This document shows, in pieces, positions 44,394 through 56,181 of a stretch of 64,000 nt of DNA (positions within the stretch are counted from its first letter, which is position 1; each line of letters opens with the position of its first letter). Both the position numbers and the translations under genes were made by a program. This DNA is from Thermothielavioides terrestris NRRL 8126. Taxonomy: Eukaryota > Ascomycota > Sordariomycetes > Sordariales > Chaetomiaceae. The notes beneath the pieces are model-generated. The model saw nothing but the letters and a program-made list of their open reading frames with translations, was not told the origin of the DNA and searched no databases. The stretch is taken from positions 3,162,001 to 3,226,000 of the forward strand of contig NC_016460.1 in the NCBI RefSeq assembly GCF_000226115.1. Reading direction: 5' to 3'.

Positions 44394-44988
44394 CTTGACA
44401 TGATGTAGAATTTCTGGGCTTAGTTGTGCGCTTTTGCTGTTGCAAAATCTTGTCTAGTTCGGTGTCTCGGCGAGCGGTGCCGGTGGAGTGAAGCCACATA
44501 GCGAAGAGCTTGCTGGACGATGAGTCGCAGCCGATACGGACGGCCTGTGAATTGGATCCCCATCCATCCGTTCAGCACCAACTTGCTGGTTCGGTTGCAC
44601 AGGTTGTAGAATCGTCCGCCAATATGCGCCAAACTACGGGTCAACCAACTTGGACCCCAAGGCTTGCGGACGGTTTAAACCGACTGCTCTCAGTTGAGGA
44701 AGGAATGGCTTGCCTCGAGGACCTGCCTTCAATGTTGTTGTGATCCAAGCCAATGTCACGGCCCCACGGCAAGAGCTTGAGCCAATGAGGCAACTGCGGC
44801 AGCAGAATCACCTGACTTACCCCACAGGGCTGCTGCCCTCTGCCCTAGTTAAGTTGTCGTCTCCTCCCGAAATTCCAGCCTGCTCTTTTCCTGCAACCAA
44901 CACGCAAATTCTCATCGACGAATCTACATGTAGGCCATCGTCCACCCCGCTGCACTCTCAGCCACATACTTACAGCTGCGCAGTCAAG
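44394..44988. other. Promoter region of eL41
   Basis: 595 bp between the SDR gene and the tiny eL41 gene. Pyrimidine-rich stretches precede the start codon, and a CAG just before it (CTTACAGCTGCGCAG) could end a 5'-UTR intron. No other gene seen. Confidence 0.4.
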
Positions 44989-45135
44989 ATGAGAGCGAAG
45001 TGGAGAAAGAAGCGCGTTCGCCGCCTCAAGCGCAAGAGAAGAAAGATGAGGGCCAGATCGTAAGTTGCGCTTCCAGCATCCCCGCGACTCTTGGGCGACT
45101 ACCGAATTGGCGCTAACATCCTCTCTAGCAAATAA
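44989..45135 (+). CDS. RPL41: 60S ribosomal protein eL41 (25 residues)
   Basis: Smallest ribosomal protein, an Arg/Lys-rich helix bridging the two subunits. Exons 44989-45059 and 45129-45135; product MRAKWRKKRV... ending MRARSK, 25 residues, the expected length. The donor GTAAGT falls inside the Ser codon (TC|C) and the second exon adds only Lys and the stop. If the intron stays in, TCG TAA follows, so the product would lose just the final Lys. The gene is too short for standard ORF thresholds. Confidence 0.95.
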
Positions 45136-46106
45136 ACGCCCGCTCCTCTTGACCTCAACCAGTCTCCGGCGTTTGGCCGGATTGCCCAGCGATTTGAGCA
45201 TCGCGACTGCACTTCGCTGCAACACGGGAAGCTCCCCGCTGTCTGCCGCCGTCCGTCACCCGGCAACCAAGAGAGTCTTGGCAACGAGAAGAGGCTCCCA
45301 CGAACATGTCTTCACCCTACGGCAAGGCACTTCGGCAATCGGATGGGATGTGTGGGACGGAACGGTTCGGTGGTATCATGAGTTATGGTAATGACTGGTT
45401 GCCCGCCAAGCAAGGTTGAGAAGGCTACGCAGGCGTTTAGGAATTCGGGCGAGCTTAGTGCATCGATACGATTTTGCGAATTCGGAATCGCGATTTGCAA
45501 GCAATTGATGACGACTGAGCTTCGAGATCACCGCGCTGTCTTTGCCGTTCGCAATCGGTAACACCATTTTGATGTGTGTGAATCCCTTGGCTGTTGCCGC
45601 AGACTTGAGCCTCGAGAATTTCGCAGCTTGCAATGCCATGCATCGCCCTCTTTTATTTCCCTCTTTGACTATATAGTATATCACCTAGCCCTCCGTGCTC
45701 AGTTCTCACCGTAGCTGGCTTTGCTCCAGCTAGGGAATACGCACACCCAGGAAGTCGATGCAGAAAGTTCATTGCTAGCTGACGACGAATTCGGACTTAA
45801 AGCTCCCTTGTGCCCAACTCTAATATAGGCTTCCCTTTTCCTCGTGCTCAACTCCAATGTAAGCTTCCCTTTCCCCTCGTGCGTGGGGGAATTCTACCTT
45901 TTGCGGATGTGGGAAGCTGTGGGCATGTCAAATGATGAAATTGGTGGGGCACAACACCGCCAAGGCGGTGAAGAACGTGCCTGAACTTAGCGTCGATTCC
46001 ATCCATCTGTTAAGCGGCAGAAAAAAAAGTCACCCAGGCCACCCACTTTCCAGAGTCGATTTGACGGGCAGGGGAAGAGCGAAACCCTCCGGCCTCGCCT
46101 TCAAGA
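45136..46106. other. Intergenic region with imperfect tandem repeat
   Basis: About 970 bp between eL41 and RPA49. At 45805-45880 a unit of about 37 bp (CCCAACTCTAATATAGGCTT versus CTCAACTCCAATGTAAGCTT, each followed by a pyrimidine run and CTCGTG) is present twice. No gene seen. Confidence 0.5.
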
Positions 46107-47571
46107 ATGGATCGATCAGCTCGCACGATGCCTGACTCTGCACTTAAGAAGCGGAGGAGACCGGAGGATGAGACGCCCCAGTCAAAGAAGAAGGTGGATT
46201 TTCAACAGCAACCATCCATCGCATCTTCCTTCTCTGTCACGAAGCTTCGGAAGCCGCAGGTTTCGCCTCCTGTTGTAGGTAAGACACTGGGCAACTCGTA
46301 TCCCGGTGCCTTTGCGCGGAACTTTCACTGACAGAGCTTCAGCCCTTACACCTGGAATTTCCCTGCCCGATTCATTCCCGTTCGACGTCTATGAAAAGGA
46401 TGAGCAGCCGACTGCCAAGCGACGAAAGAGCGGCGGCCTGCCCACACCGTCCGAGATGGCGCTGCACTCCGCCTCGCACAGGACAATAGACTACACGGCC
46501 CGGGAAGAGCGCTGGAAGAGCGTGGATACGTTGCTGAACCATTTCCTGGCCATCATTGACCCGCAGTCTGGGGAAGTCGAGGTCATCCAGGCCAAGAAGA
46601 TGGTGGTTCGGGGGACGGTGCGGTCGAAACAAGCGCCGGCTGAAGCGATGGAAGTTGGCGCTGGCAAACCCGTACGCCGGAGCTCCCGCATCGTCCTCGG
46701 GTCTAGGTTCGATCATACTAACGGTTTGCAGACGCATTCAGAAATGAAGATGGAGCTGGGTGAGGCGTTCGGTACCAAGAAGGCGAAGAAAGCCCTCCAG
46801 GCCGTCGCAGAAAATGCCATGCTGGCCGCCAAGTCTCGCGGCAAGCTGGGCGAAGACGACCGCGCCCTGGTGGACACCATCGAAGATGCCAGCCACCACA
46901 TGGCGACGCGCGAGGAGCTGCAGGCTGCTCTCGACTCGGCTCGGCCGGTCCCGCGGGGTAATTTCGACGCCAAGGAGATCCAGGATGTCTATGTCCCGGC
47001 GCAGATCATCGGCGCGGAAGTCCTCAATGCGATACCGGTCATGGATTGGCAAGAAAAAGTTCAGAAGCACGAAGACGTGCTGGTGCCTTCTCGTTTTGTC
47101 GCAAACCGCATCGTACGTGTGGCTGGCAGCGAGGATGTGCAGAGATTGAAGCTCCTGCGGTACCTGCTCTGGGTTCTCATCTTCTGGAGCACAACGAGGC
47201 AAGGCAGAGAACGCGGCACCAGGAGCATATCCAGGAGGGAGAAGCTGCGGGAGGACTTGGCGCCCGCGCCGGAGGTGGTGATTGAGAACATCCGCCGCAA
47301 GTTCTCGGACAGTGGCGTGATGCGCAAGACGCACGTCGACTTGCTCATGACGCATTGCTGCGTCTTTGCCAGCATCATCGATAATTTCGACGTCAACACG
47401 TATGATTTGAGGGAGGATCTCAAGCTCGAGCAGAAACAGCTCAACCAGTACTTCATGGAGATTGGGGCCCGGACCAGGCAATCCAAGGCCGGCGACAAGG
47501 TCAACCACTTCGCCAAGCTCGCTCTGCCGCTGCAGTTTCCCAAGATGAGGCAGGCGATCAGGCGGAGATGA
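46107..47571 (+). CDS. RPA49: RNA polymerase I subunit A49
   Basis: Pol I-specific subunit acting in initiation and elongation on rDNA, in the nucleolus. Exons 46107-46278, 46343-46671 and 46732-47571; 446 residues. The N-terminal basic leader may begin at 46107 or at the ATG at 46128 (MPDSALKKRRRPED). Dimerisation-module features are HFLAIIDPQSGEVEVIQAKK and MVVRGTVRSKQAP; then LGEAFGTKKAKKALQAVAEN, the most conserved A49 phrase. The C-terminal tandem winged-helix part runs NRIVRVAGSEDVQRLKLLRY to PLQFPKMRQAIRRR. The 60-nt second intron (GTACGC ... ACTAAC ... TTTGCAG) is a multiple of three with no stop, so an uninterrupted ORF is also possible. Confidence 0.92.
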
Positions 47572-49278
47572 GCAGCGAGAAAATGACGGAAACTGGGAAA
47601 TATAGTCCATGTTGTGATGGCGGTTTTACATCTACCGGTGTGGCTACTTGCTCTGTATTGTGCATCCTCGCTCCATATGGTGTGTGTGTCGGTGGTTACA
47701 CAGGAACTGGCCACAAGAACGGGCAATGTGGATCCCGACCGCGGACACCGCCCCGATGGATCTTAGACATATCCACTAGACCACTGGTCTCAAAACAATG
47801 CCGAGCCAACAATAAAATAACTAAGCTGTAACCTCGGGCATGTCCATCACGATTATGACTTTGGTGAGTTCTTGAGCTAGAGTCCGTGGCAGACAAGTGT
47901 CAGAGAGTGTTTTTGAAGCTCAGCCGAAGCAACAACTTGCGGGCCCCGGAGGTGGGCTGAGTGCCATCGAGGCTTCTCAAATGCCCAACGCAACGAGCCA
48001 ACACCTCGCACCTTGTCGCTCAAGGCCGACCGCCTGCCCCCGTCTCTTCCAACAAGCCCTCCGCCTCGCACAGACCACGGCAGGCAGAAAGAGATGGGAC
48101 CGGTCCGTACATAGGGCTGATCCGATGCCGCCCCTCCCCGCCCCCCTGGCCGCGGCAAGCTTGAGCCGCATCGGCCACGTGGGAACGGGCTCTCCACAGC
48201 GCCGTTCAATTGAACCATGACGCCATTGTTCTGCATCGCGATAGCCACGTCGCGATGCAAGTTCGGAGCGCGTCGTTTTCAAAAGGGCTTCTGTGATGCC
48301 GATCCGTGATGCGGCTGGGCTTTTGCATCTTGGGGTGTCGCACTTGTAGGAAACCACCGTTGGAACCAGGGGAACTGAATACGCCTGATATGGGAATCTA
48401 TCTTGCTGATTTGCACATTGTGGCTCGACAATGGCTGATTTGGTTTGCGACGCGGTCGCCGTGAATACACTTGTTGCTCGTCAATTGCGACGGTTTTTTT
48501 GAGGTGCTTCGCAATGGGGCGCTGCTGCCTGATGGGGCGTTAGACCCACTTTAACTCCTTTTCCGCGTGGCTGATTGGCTGGCGTCCGAGACCCGCCAGC
48601 CAACCGGCCTGCGCGAAGCAGCAAGAACGCGCGCCCTTCTCTCCCTCGCTCGCCCTGGATTCTGAGCTTGCTCTGACCGTCGTCCGTTTTCCTCGAATCC
48701 CAGACGGAATTCGATCTGCATCTTTCATCGAACGGGCAGTGGCCGTGTCTTCTTCTGCATCTGTCCTCCTTGCTGGAGACTCCTCTTGTGGCATTTTTTT
48801 TTCCGGCCCGACAACCACAGTATCGTGTTCCGTTTCCCGACTTGGACGACCTTCACGAACGGCCCCCCTTGGCCGGCCTGCCTCGGCACTTCCCCCCAGT
48901 GCACGCTCTCAAACGAGTTTGCCTCTGTACCTGCGCGCGATCCCGCTGTCTCGCCAGCAGGAGAAAGCTCGCCCGTTCGATCACCGACACCTGTATCGCG
49001 ACCGTCGTGTATGTGCCATTCTCCCGGGTGTCAGCCATCCCACTCCCGCACCCCTCCTCCCACCGTTCTTCTTGCCGTCGACGACGCTTCTGCCCTGCCC
49101 AAGGTCCCGCGTTAACGCGCTATGTGCAGGTGTTAGTCGTATTCGATGACCTCCATATCGCCGCGCATTTAACCGTTTGTCTTGGCAGCTGCAGGCTGCT
49201 GCCGGAGTTCCCGCTTGTTGTATAGCCACACCACGTGTGGTCCTTCGCTGCGATCTGTCCGTTGCAGATCAGTAAACA
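47572..49278. other. 1.7 kb interval upstream of YTA7
   Basis: RPA49 3' flank then the YTA7 promoter and a probable long leader with pyrimidine tracts from about 48740. Overlapping short ORFs in several frames show no motif. No gene called. Confidence 0.45.
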
Positions 49279-52200
49279 ATGCCGTCGAAACGGAAACGAG
49301 ACATCCTCGAGGGTTTCGACCCGAACAAATCGGACCCGGAAGACGAGAACTTCAACCCTTCCGAGGAGCGTCCCCGGCGGAGCCACAAGAAGTCGCGTCC
49401 GTCCAGGCCGAAGCGTTCGAGAAAGCGATCCAACCGGTACCGAGGGTCTGATATCGATGACGACAGTGAAGAGCTTTCGGACAGCGATCAGGAAGATTCG
49501 TTTGGTGAGGATGAAGATGAGCAAGAAGAAGACGACGATGATGTGCCTTTGAATGCGGCCGGCCGGAAAAGGAGGTTAGCCGCTGCCAGGCACCCGTCCT
49601 ACAAAGAGAGCAGCGATGACGAGGACGAGGATGTGATCAAAGACTCGGATGGCGACGGAGAAGAGCCCGAAGAGGAAGCGGAGCAAAAGCCTGCGCCTCG
49701 ACCTTCAAGAATCGTGGTTCTGAAAACAAAGCCCCGCGCAGTACGGGCCGCTAGACGCGGGAAAGAAGAAGCCCCGCAGCCTTCTTATCCGACTCGCCGG
49801 ACTAGAGCTCGCACTGAGGAAGTTGAGGAGCCATTCGTGGAGCTGTCAAATTCGGGAAGGCACGCACAGCCGGCCCGCGCTACGCGGAGCAGAAGCCCCG
49901 AAGCGATGGCTCGAGCGACTCGCTCCACCCGAGGAGCTAAGGGCCTCGCAAAACCGCCTGCGATTGAAGAGGCGACCCAGGAAACGGACCCTAAAGAAGA
50001 CCCCGGTCAACTTCCGGATGACGCGGATGAGCTCGCTCTCACTAAGCGTGAGGACGAACCGGAGAATCCGCCTGAAGGGGAGGGCACCCACGGAGGTGAA
50101 GAAGCCGAGGACGCCGCGATGGAGGACCAGCCAGAAGAGTCGGCCCAGACCGAAGCTGTACCGCCTGAAGATGAAGACGAAGATGACGATGCGCCCATCA
50201 CTAGACGGACCAGAGCTGCAAGAGCAAATGCTGCCGCGACGGCTGAACCCGAGGAGGCCGAGGCTGAGCCAGAAAACAGGAGAGGCGGCCGTCGGTTGAC
50301 GCGCAAATCGCGCCTCCGTAGCAGGAAAAGTCTCCAGGAGCCTAGCAGCGACTTTGAGCCTGGCGAGGAGTCTGGCGAGGACGAGGCCTCCGCATCCGAA
50401 GGTTCCAAGAATGACGACGGTGCCGATGATGCTGAATCCACCCCGACGCGCCGTGGGCGTAGCTCGCGTGCCCGAAGCCGGAGAAGCCGTCGCAGCCGAC
50501 AAGACTCCGGCGACGAAGAAGTCGATCTGGACAAAGATGAGATCGCAGAGGAACTTCAAGAGCTTCGGGAAAGCTCTCGGTCACGGCCACGTCGCACCCG
50601 CCGCCGGTCTCCGTCCATACAGTACGAGGAACGGACCACCAAAAGGCGAACAAAGCCTGTCAACTACAGCATTCCTGCAATTGACCCTGCCGCGCTAGAA
50701 GCCGAAGAGGACGATGATGAACCCGCTGCCACCCCGGCGAGAAATCGTAGGGGCGGTAGGGGCGCGAGCAGCCAGGTCTGGGAGCGCACGCTCAACACCA
50801 CCTACGGCCCATTCGGCGGTGGCGGCGGCCCTGGGTCCCTTCTTGGTGGTCCCTGGGGCACGGGGGCGACCGGCGGCGTGGATTCGGACAGCAGCGACGA
50901 CGAGATGGTACAACGGTCTGGTATCGGCGGTACCGTCGGCATGACGCCCACCACGGGGGCGCCGGCTGTCGGTCTGTTCAATCCAGTCGGCCAGACCCAC
51001 AATGCCGACGGCACCGGGGGCATCGGAGGGGCCACGCCGCAGGTCGGCAAGGCCAAAAATCAGAAGGCGTTTGCTGATGCCGATCCGCTCGGTGTGGACA
51101 TGAGCGTTGACTTCAGCAAGGTCGGAGGCTTGCAAGGCCACATCGACCAGCTGAAGGAAATGGTTCAGCTTCCGCTTCTCTACCCGGAGCTGTTCCTCAA
51201 GTTTCACGTCACTCCTCCCCGAGGCGTCCTCTTCCATGGTCCGCCCGGCACCGGTAAAACGCTGCTCGCCAGAGCCCTCGCAAATTCAGTCGGATCTGGC
51301 GGCCGCAAGATTTCGTTCTACATGCGGAAAGGAGCTGATGCTCTCAGCAAGTGGGTTGGCGAAGCCGAGAAACAACTCCGCTTGCTGTTCGAGGAGGCAC
51401 GGCGGACGCAGCCCAGCATCATCTTCTTCGACGAGATTGATGGCCTCGCACCTGTACGGTCGAGCAAACAGGAGCAGATCCATGCCAGCATCGTCTCGAC
51501 CCTGCTGGCGCTGATGGATGGCATGGACAATCGTGGCCAAGTCATCGTCATTGGTGCCACGAACCGTCCAGACAACATTGACCCTGCGCTCCGTCGGCCC
51601 GGGAGGTTCGACAGAGAGTTCTATTTCCCTCTGCCTGACTTGGAGGCGCGCCGGGCTATCATTGATATCCACACCAAAGACTGGGGCATCTCGGACGAGT
51701 TCAAGAATGCCCTTGCTGAGAACACCAAGGGATATGGTGGTGCCGATTTGCGCGCCCTTTGCACGGAGGCCGCGCTGAACGCAATCCAGAGAACATACCC
51801 TCAGATCTACACGTCAAAGGAGAAGCTTGTCGTGGACCCTGATAAAATTACTATCCACGCGACCGACTTCATGCTCTCGGTCAAGAAGATGATTCCCTCG
51901 TCGGAGCGGTCAACCTCGTCGTCGGCCAGCCCGCTGCCACGCGTTGTCGAGCCGCTGCTGAGGAACCAGTACAGGGCCATCCTCAGGGTCCTGGACAACA
52001 TTTTCCCTCGCCCCAAGAAGACGACTGCGCTCGAGGAAGCCATGTACGAGCCTTTCGAAGACGCGGACCATGGCTTTGGCAGGGAGGCCATGCACCAGGA
52101 ATTTGAGCGCTGCCGCATCTTCCGGCCTCGTCTGCTCATTGCTGGTGTCCCAGGGATGGGCCAGAACTATCTCGCATCTGCTATCCTGCACCACTTGGAA

Positions 52201-54754
52201 GGAGTGCATGTCCAGACTTTGGACCTAGGCACCCTGCTCGGAGATGGAAGGGTGAGAAGCCACCCGCTCTTTGGTGAGAAGAGACTTTGCTGACTGGTTC
52301 GTAGCCCATGGAGCAGGTGATCGTGAGCCGGTTTACTGAAGTGAAGCGGCACAAGCCGAGCGTCATCTTCATTCCTAATGTCGACATATGGTGGAATAGC
52401 ATCAGCGACACGGCCATCACGACCTTCACCACCCTGCTGAGGAGCCTCCCGCCTACTGATCCCGTTCTTCTTTTGGCAACAGCGGAGTGTACGCCTGAGT
52501 TGTTGGCACCCGAGATTCTCAAGGAGCTGTTTGGCTTTTCGAAGAAGAACCGGGCCGTCGTTGAGCGCCCAGAACGGGTAAGTTACGCGATCCGTTCTTT
52601 TCGGGTTGCTGAGGAAAGGTTAACATGTGTTAGGAAAACCGGCTCGAGTTCTTTGAGAACATCATCAGCCATCTTAGGAAGTCGCCAACCGAGTTTCCGG
52701 ATCCTGTGAATCGCCAGAAGCGAGTGCTCGAGGATCTCCCTGTCGCGCCGCCGCCTCCGCCCAGGACCTTGACCAAGGAAGAGATCAAGGCCCAGCGCAA
52801 GACTGATCTGCACCATCTGAACCTTCTGAAGATGCGTCTGCAGCCGATCATGGACCAGATTCACCGCAAGTACCGGAAGTTCAGGCAACCCGTGATTCCT
52901 TTTTCGCAGATAGCCTATCTGTTTGACGAGGCCGATCCGCATTACGTACGGCCGGATCTCGATGAGGACCAGAGCCGACCGTTTGAGATCGCCAAGGACA
53001 AGGAAGGCACAGAGGGCATCCGGGAGAAGGCCACAGGCAAATTCTTCTACAATCTGGAAACGACAACCATCGAGGAGCGCCTGGCGAATGGCTACTATGC
53101 CCGGCCGATCGATTTCTACAAGGACATCAACCGGCTGTATCTCGATGCGAAGAACATTGGCGACCGCGACAGAACGCTCAAGGCAAATGAGCTCCGCACC
53201 AACGTCGAGGTGGATGTGCATGAGATCGCGCAGTCGCTCGCCGCCAACCCGGGCATCAAGTTCGACGAGATTTATGAACGGCAGCTGCAAAGGGCCAGGG
53301 AGGCTGAAGAGAAAGCCCGCAAGCGAATGGCTCTGCAGCCGGTGGTGGATATGATCCAATCCGACATTCAGGGTGACGGAGATAGTGACTCTCAGGGACC
53401 GGTTGGTGTTGGGCTTCCCCTGACACGGGAGACGCGGACGACGACTGCGGCCAGGTTCCAGCCCTTCATGAGTCCTCCGTCTAAGGGGCACGGGGGCACC
53501 ACGGACTCGCACCGGTTGACTAACGGCACGTCGGTGCTGTCTCGCCCAGAGGACGAAGACGTCCGGATGAGCGGGGTGGACGACGAGACGCAACCTCATT
53601 CAGAGCGTCGCCCAGACTTGGTCTCGCCGCTTCAGTGGCCTCAGTTGGGAGGTCGCCCACCCCTGGGCGACTCTGCCAGGGCGACCGCCGGCACACAACT
53701 ATCGCAACGCTCGGCGATCACGTCGGTACCTCCGGGAGTCACTCCGTCTGCAATGGTCAATGAAGCGTCCACAACGAAAACGTCAGACGTGTCTCCGAAC
53801 CGCGGCTCTGGCAACTGGAGCACGCAGCGCACCGACACGCAGCGCACTAACGGCGCGGCGCACAATGCCGAGGAGACGTCGCAGCTTGTCGACACCCAGC
53901 AGCTCACTCAGGAGCATGGACTCCCACAGAGCGGACATTCCACGGTTTTGAGCCAGTCAAGCTCGAGCGGCAAAGAATGGGCGCACTCCCAAGCGGCCGC
54001 GCTGGCGCAAGGCATTTTGCAACCCCGGATGGGTCCGGGCATGACCATGGGGCCGCCTCCACCCGTCGGTTCCGGCTCGGTCCGAATTTCTGAAGATAGC
54101 AGCCTCCCTGCGTCCTCCCAGCGCTCGCCGCGCAAGCCCTCTGCCACCAGCCTAGGCAACATCCTCAACGAGGACGGCAGTAGCAAGCACACCTCGGCCA
54201 GCGGCAGCGGCCCCGGCGCGCACACCCCGGCGCCCAGTTCCGGCACGGGCAGAGGCGGCAATAACAACAACAGCGGCCCCGGCCCCAGCCCGCTCCCAGG
54301 TTCCGTCCGCGCCGGCGCTGCGCACGCGCTGCGCCAGTCCGGCTCGACGGCGGCGTCCTCGCAGCAGGCCATCATCCACGAGGGCAGCGTGGACGAGTTC
54401 CTGCAGACGCTGGCGGACCGCACGTCCGGGTGCAGCGTCGAGCAGCTCGAGCAGATCTACCGCGAGCTGATGGACGAGATCTGGAAGACGCGCCACGAGT
54501 GGAACCGCATGACCGTGCTCAACACGCTCATCTCGGTCTTCAACGACACCATCGGCGACATCGAGCTCGTGCAGGGCGCGCTGGTGGATGGTCAGAAACG
54601 CAAGGGAGACGGCGCCGGCGGCGGTGAGGGAGCCGATGGTGCCGGTGGGGAGGTTCTGGAGAGCGTGGAGGGGGTCGGTGGTGGCGGACCGGCCGTGGGT
54701 GGTAGTCAGAGCCAGGGGAATGCGGCTAAGGAGCCGTGGGTTTATATGAGGTGA
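49279..54754 (+). CDS. YTA7: AAA ATPase with bromodomain, YTA7/ATAD2/Abo1 family
   Basis: Chromatin AAA ATPase that handles histone H3-H4 and controls nucleosome density. Exons 49279-52251, 52305-52577 and 52634-54754; 1788 residues. The first 560 residues are acidic and basic low complexity (MPSKRKRDILEGFDPNKSDP; many EED and RRTRR runs). AAA1 is near 615-760: Walker A GPPGTGKT near 655, Walker B SIIFFDEIDGLAP, sensor GATNRPDN and RRPGRFDREF. AAA2 near 940-1090 is degenerate, with GVPGMGQNY in place of a working Walker A, as usual in this family. The bromodomain-like module near 1140-1260 has LKMRLQPIMDQIHRKYRKFR and FSQIAYLFDEADPHYVRPDL. The tail is Ser/Gly/Pro-rich with a helical end (VDEFLQTLADRTSGCSVEQL). 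Confidence 0.95.
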
Positions 54755-55484
54755 TTTCTGTGGGAGTGGGTGTGGTTGTGGTGGCACTTTCCTGTCTGTT
54801 GTTTACGGGTTGTGGGATGGTTGAGCGGATTGATGATGGATAGGGTGAGTGAGTGGGTTGCGGGCAAAATAGTGCGCTCAGACGTTCAGACGTGGGTACT
54901 TCCGTCCTCTTGTTTATTAATCGCACAGCGGGTTTCTTCATGAGATTCCTTGTCTTTTGTTGCGATGGGCGGATAGTTGGAATGGCAGGCTTGTTGGTGG
55001 GTAGACTGTGTTTTCTCGGTTTCGTTCTCGCTCCCCTGGCTGCTGGGCTCCTCGGGTGTAAGCATGTTCCCCTGATAAACCTGAACTGTTGCATACCATG
55101 CATGTGTATTATGGAGTGGACTGCTGCCGGTTGAATATTACTCTGAGTATCATGACGCTCTTTCTTCCTATCTCAGTCGAAGGTATGTGTATATTATCCC
55201 ACAAGCAACCAGCCCGAGCGGTTCAACCTGCATGAGAACTCATCCGTTTGTCCCTCCCCCCAACTCCGTGTCACCTTGCCGCATGCGACAGTGCTCCGTA
55301 TATGTAGCAAGTTAACCCATCTGACGGGCCCGATTACCTGCTATGGCCCGAATGTGCACCCGCGCAGACATTATCTGGCTTCTTTGCTCTGAATCCCATC
55401 AGCAGGACGTGGTTGATCTGACCTAACCCCCTTCCTGTTGATCTGACCCGCATGGGGGGGCTGACATGACCTGACTGATCCCCT

Positions 55485-55556
55485 CCCCTGTTGACCTGAC
55501 TAGCAAGAGGGGTAGCTGACCTGACCTGTCCCCCCTGACGGTCAGGTCAACAGGGG
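55485..55556. repeat. Perfect 16-bp inverted repeat (hairpin A)
   Basis: CCCCTGTTGACCTGAC at 55485-55500 faces GTCAGGTCAACAGGGG at 55541-55556. The 40-nt loop contains GGGGTAGCTGACCTGACCTG (55509), also present in hairpin B. Confidence 0.9.
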
Positions 55557-56121
55557 GGTGGGTCGGTCAGGTCAACTATTCTCCTGTTCTATTCAAGAGG
55601 GACTTTGTTGACAGGAGTTCCTTGTTTACAGCTTTCCACCGCACCTCTCGAGTTTGCCGGTTTCCCAACCTCGGAGAGAACGTTTGTGGCTTCGCAGAGG
55701 TAAATACAGGACACGCGAAACTCGTGAGCATATGCCTGCCCAACCTGGGTGTCGTCTCGGCGCCATTTTTCAAGAGAGGTGAAGACGGAAAAGGCGAGGT
55801 CCTTCAAGGATCGGAGTCAGGAACGGATGTGCCAGGATGTTGCCGTTGATGTCTACAGAATAAGAAAACTCTAATGCTTCATCCTGTATTTCCTGCCTGC
55901 TCGCGGCAATCATCTGCCCACCGGTAAGGGGAGTAGGATGAGCAAACCCGTCCTGTGGAGGGTATCGCGTCACTGTCGGGGCAATTTCAAAATAAAGCAA
56001 TCAGATATTACTCAGTCCCGGCGCCCATTCAGGCCACGGCAGGAAATGGGGCCCGTCAGAGCGGTTAACTTGCTTGCTACCGGATGATGCAAAGTTGTTG
56101 ACCTGACCGACCCTCCTCCAT

Positions 56122-56181
56122 GTTGACCTGACCGGTGGGGGGTAGCTGACCTGACCTGACCCCCATGCCGGTCAGGTCAAC
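56122..56181. repeat. Perfect 14-bp inverted repeat (hairpin B)
   Basis: GTTGACCTGACCGG at 56122-56135 faces CCGGTCAGGTCAAC at 56168-56181; inside, TGGGG and CCCCA can extend the stem. The loop carries the same 20-mer as hairpin A (at 56139), in the same orientation and 630 bp away. Confidence 0.9.

Noticed and set aside
52706..54754. Separate gene starting at the ATG at 52706
   Set aside because: It is the third exon of YTA7; the bromodomain follows AAA2 through in-frame introns.
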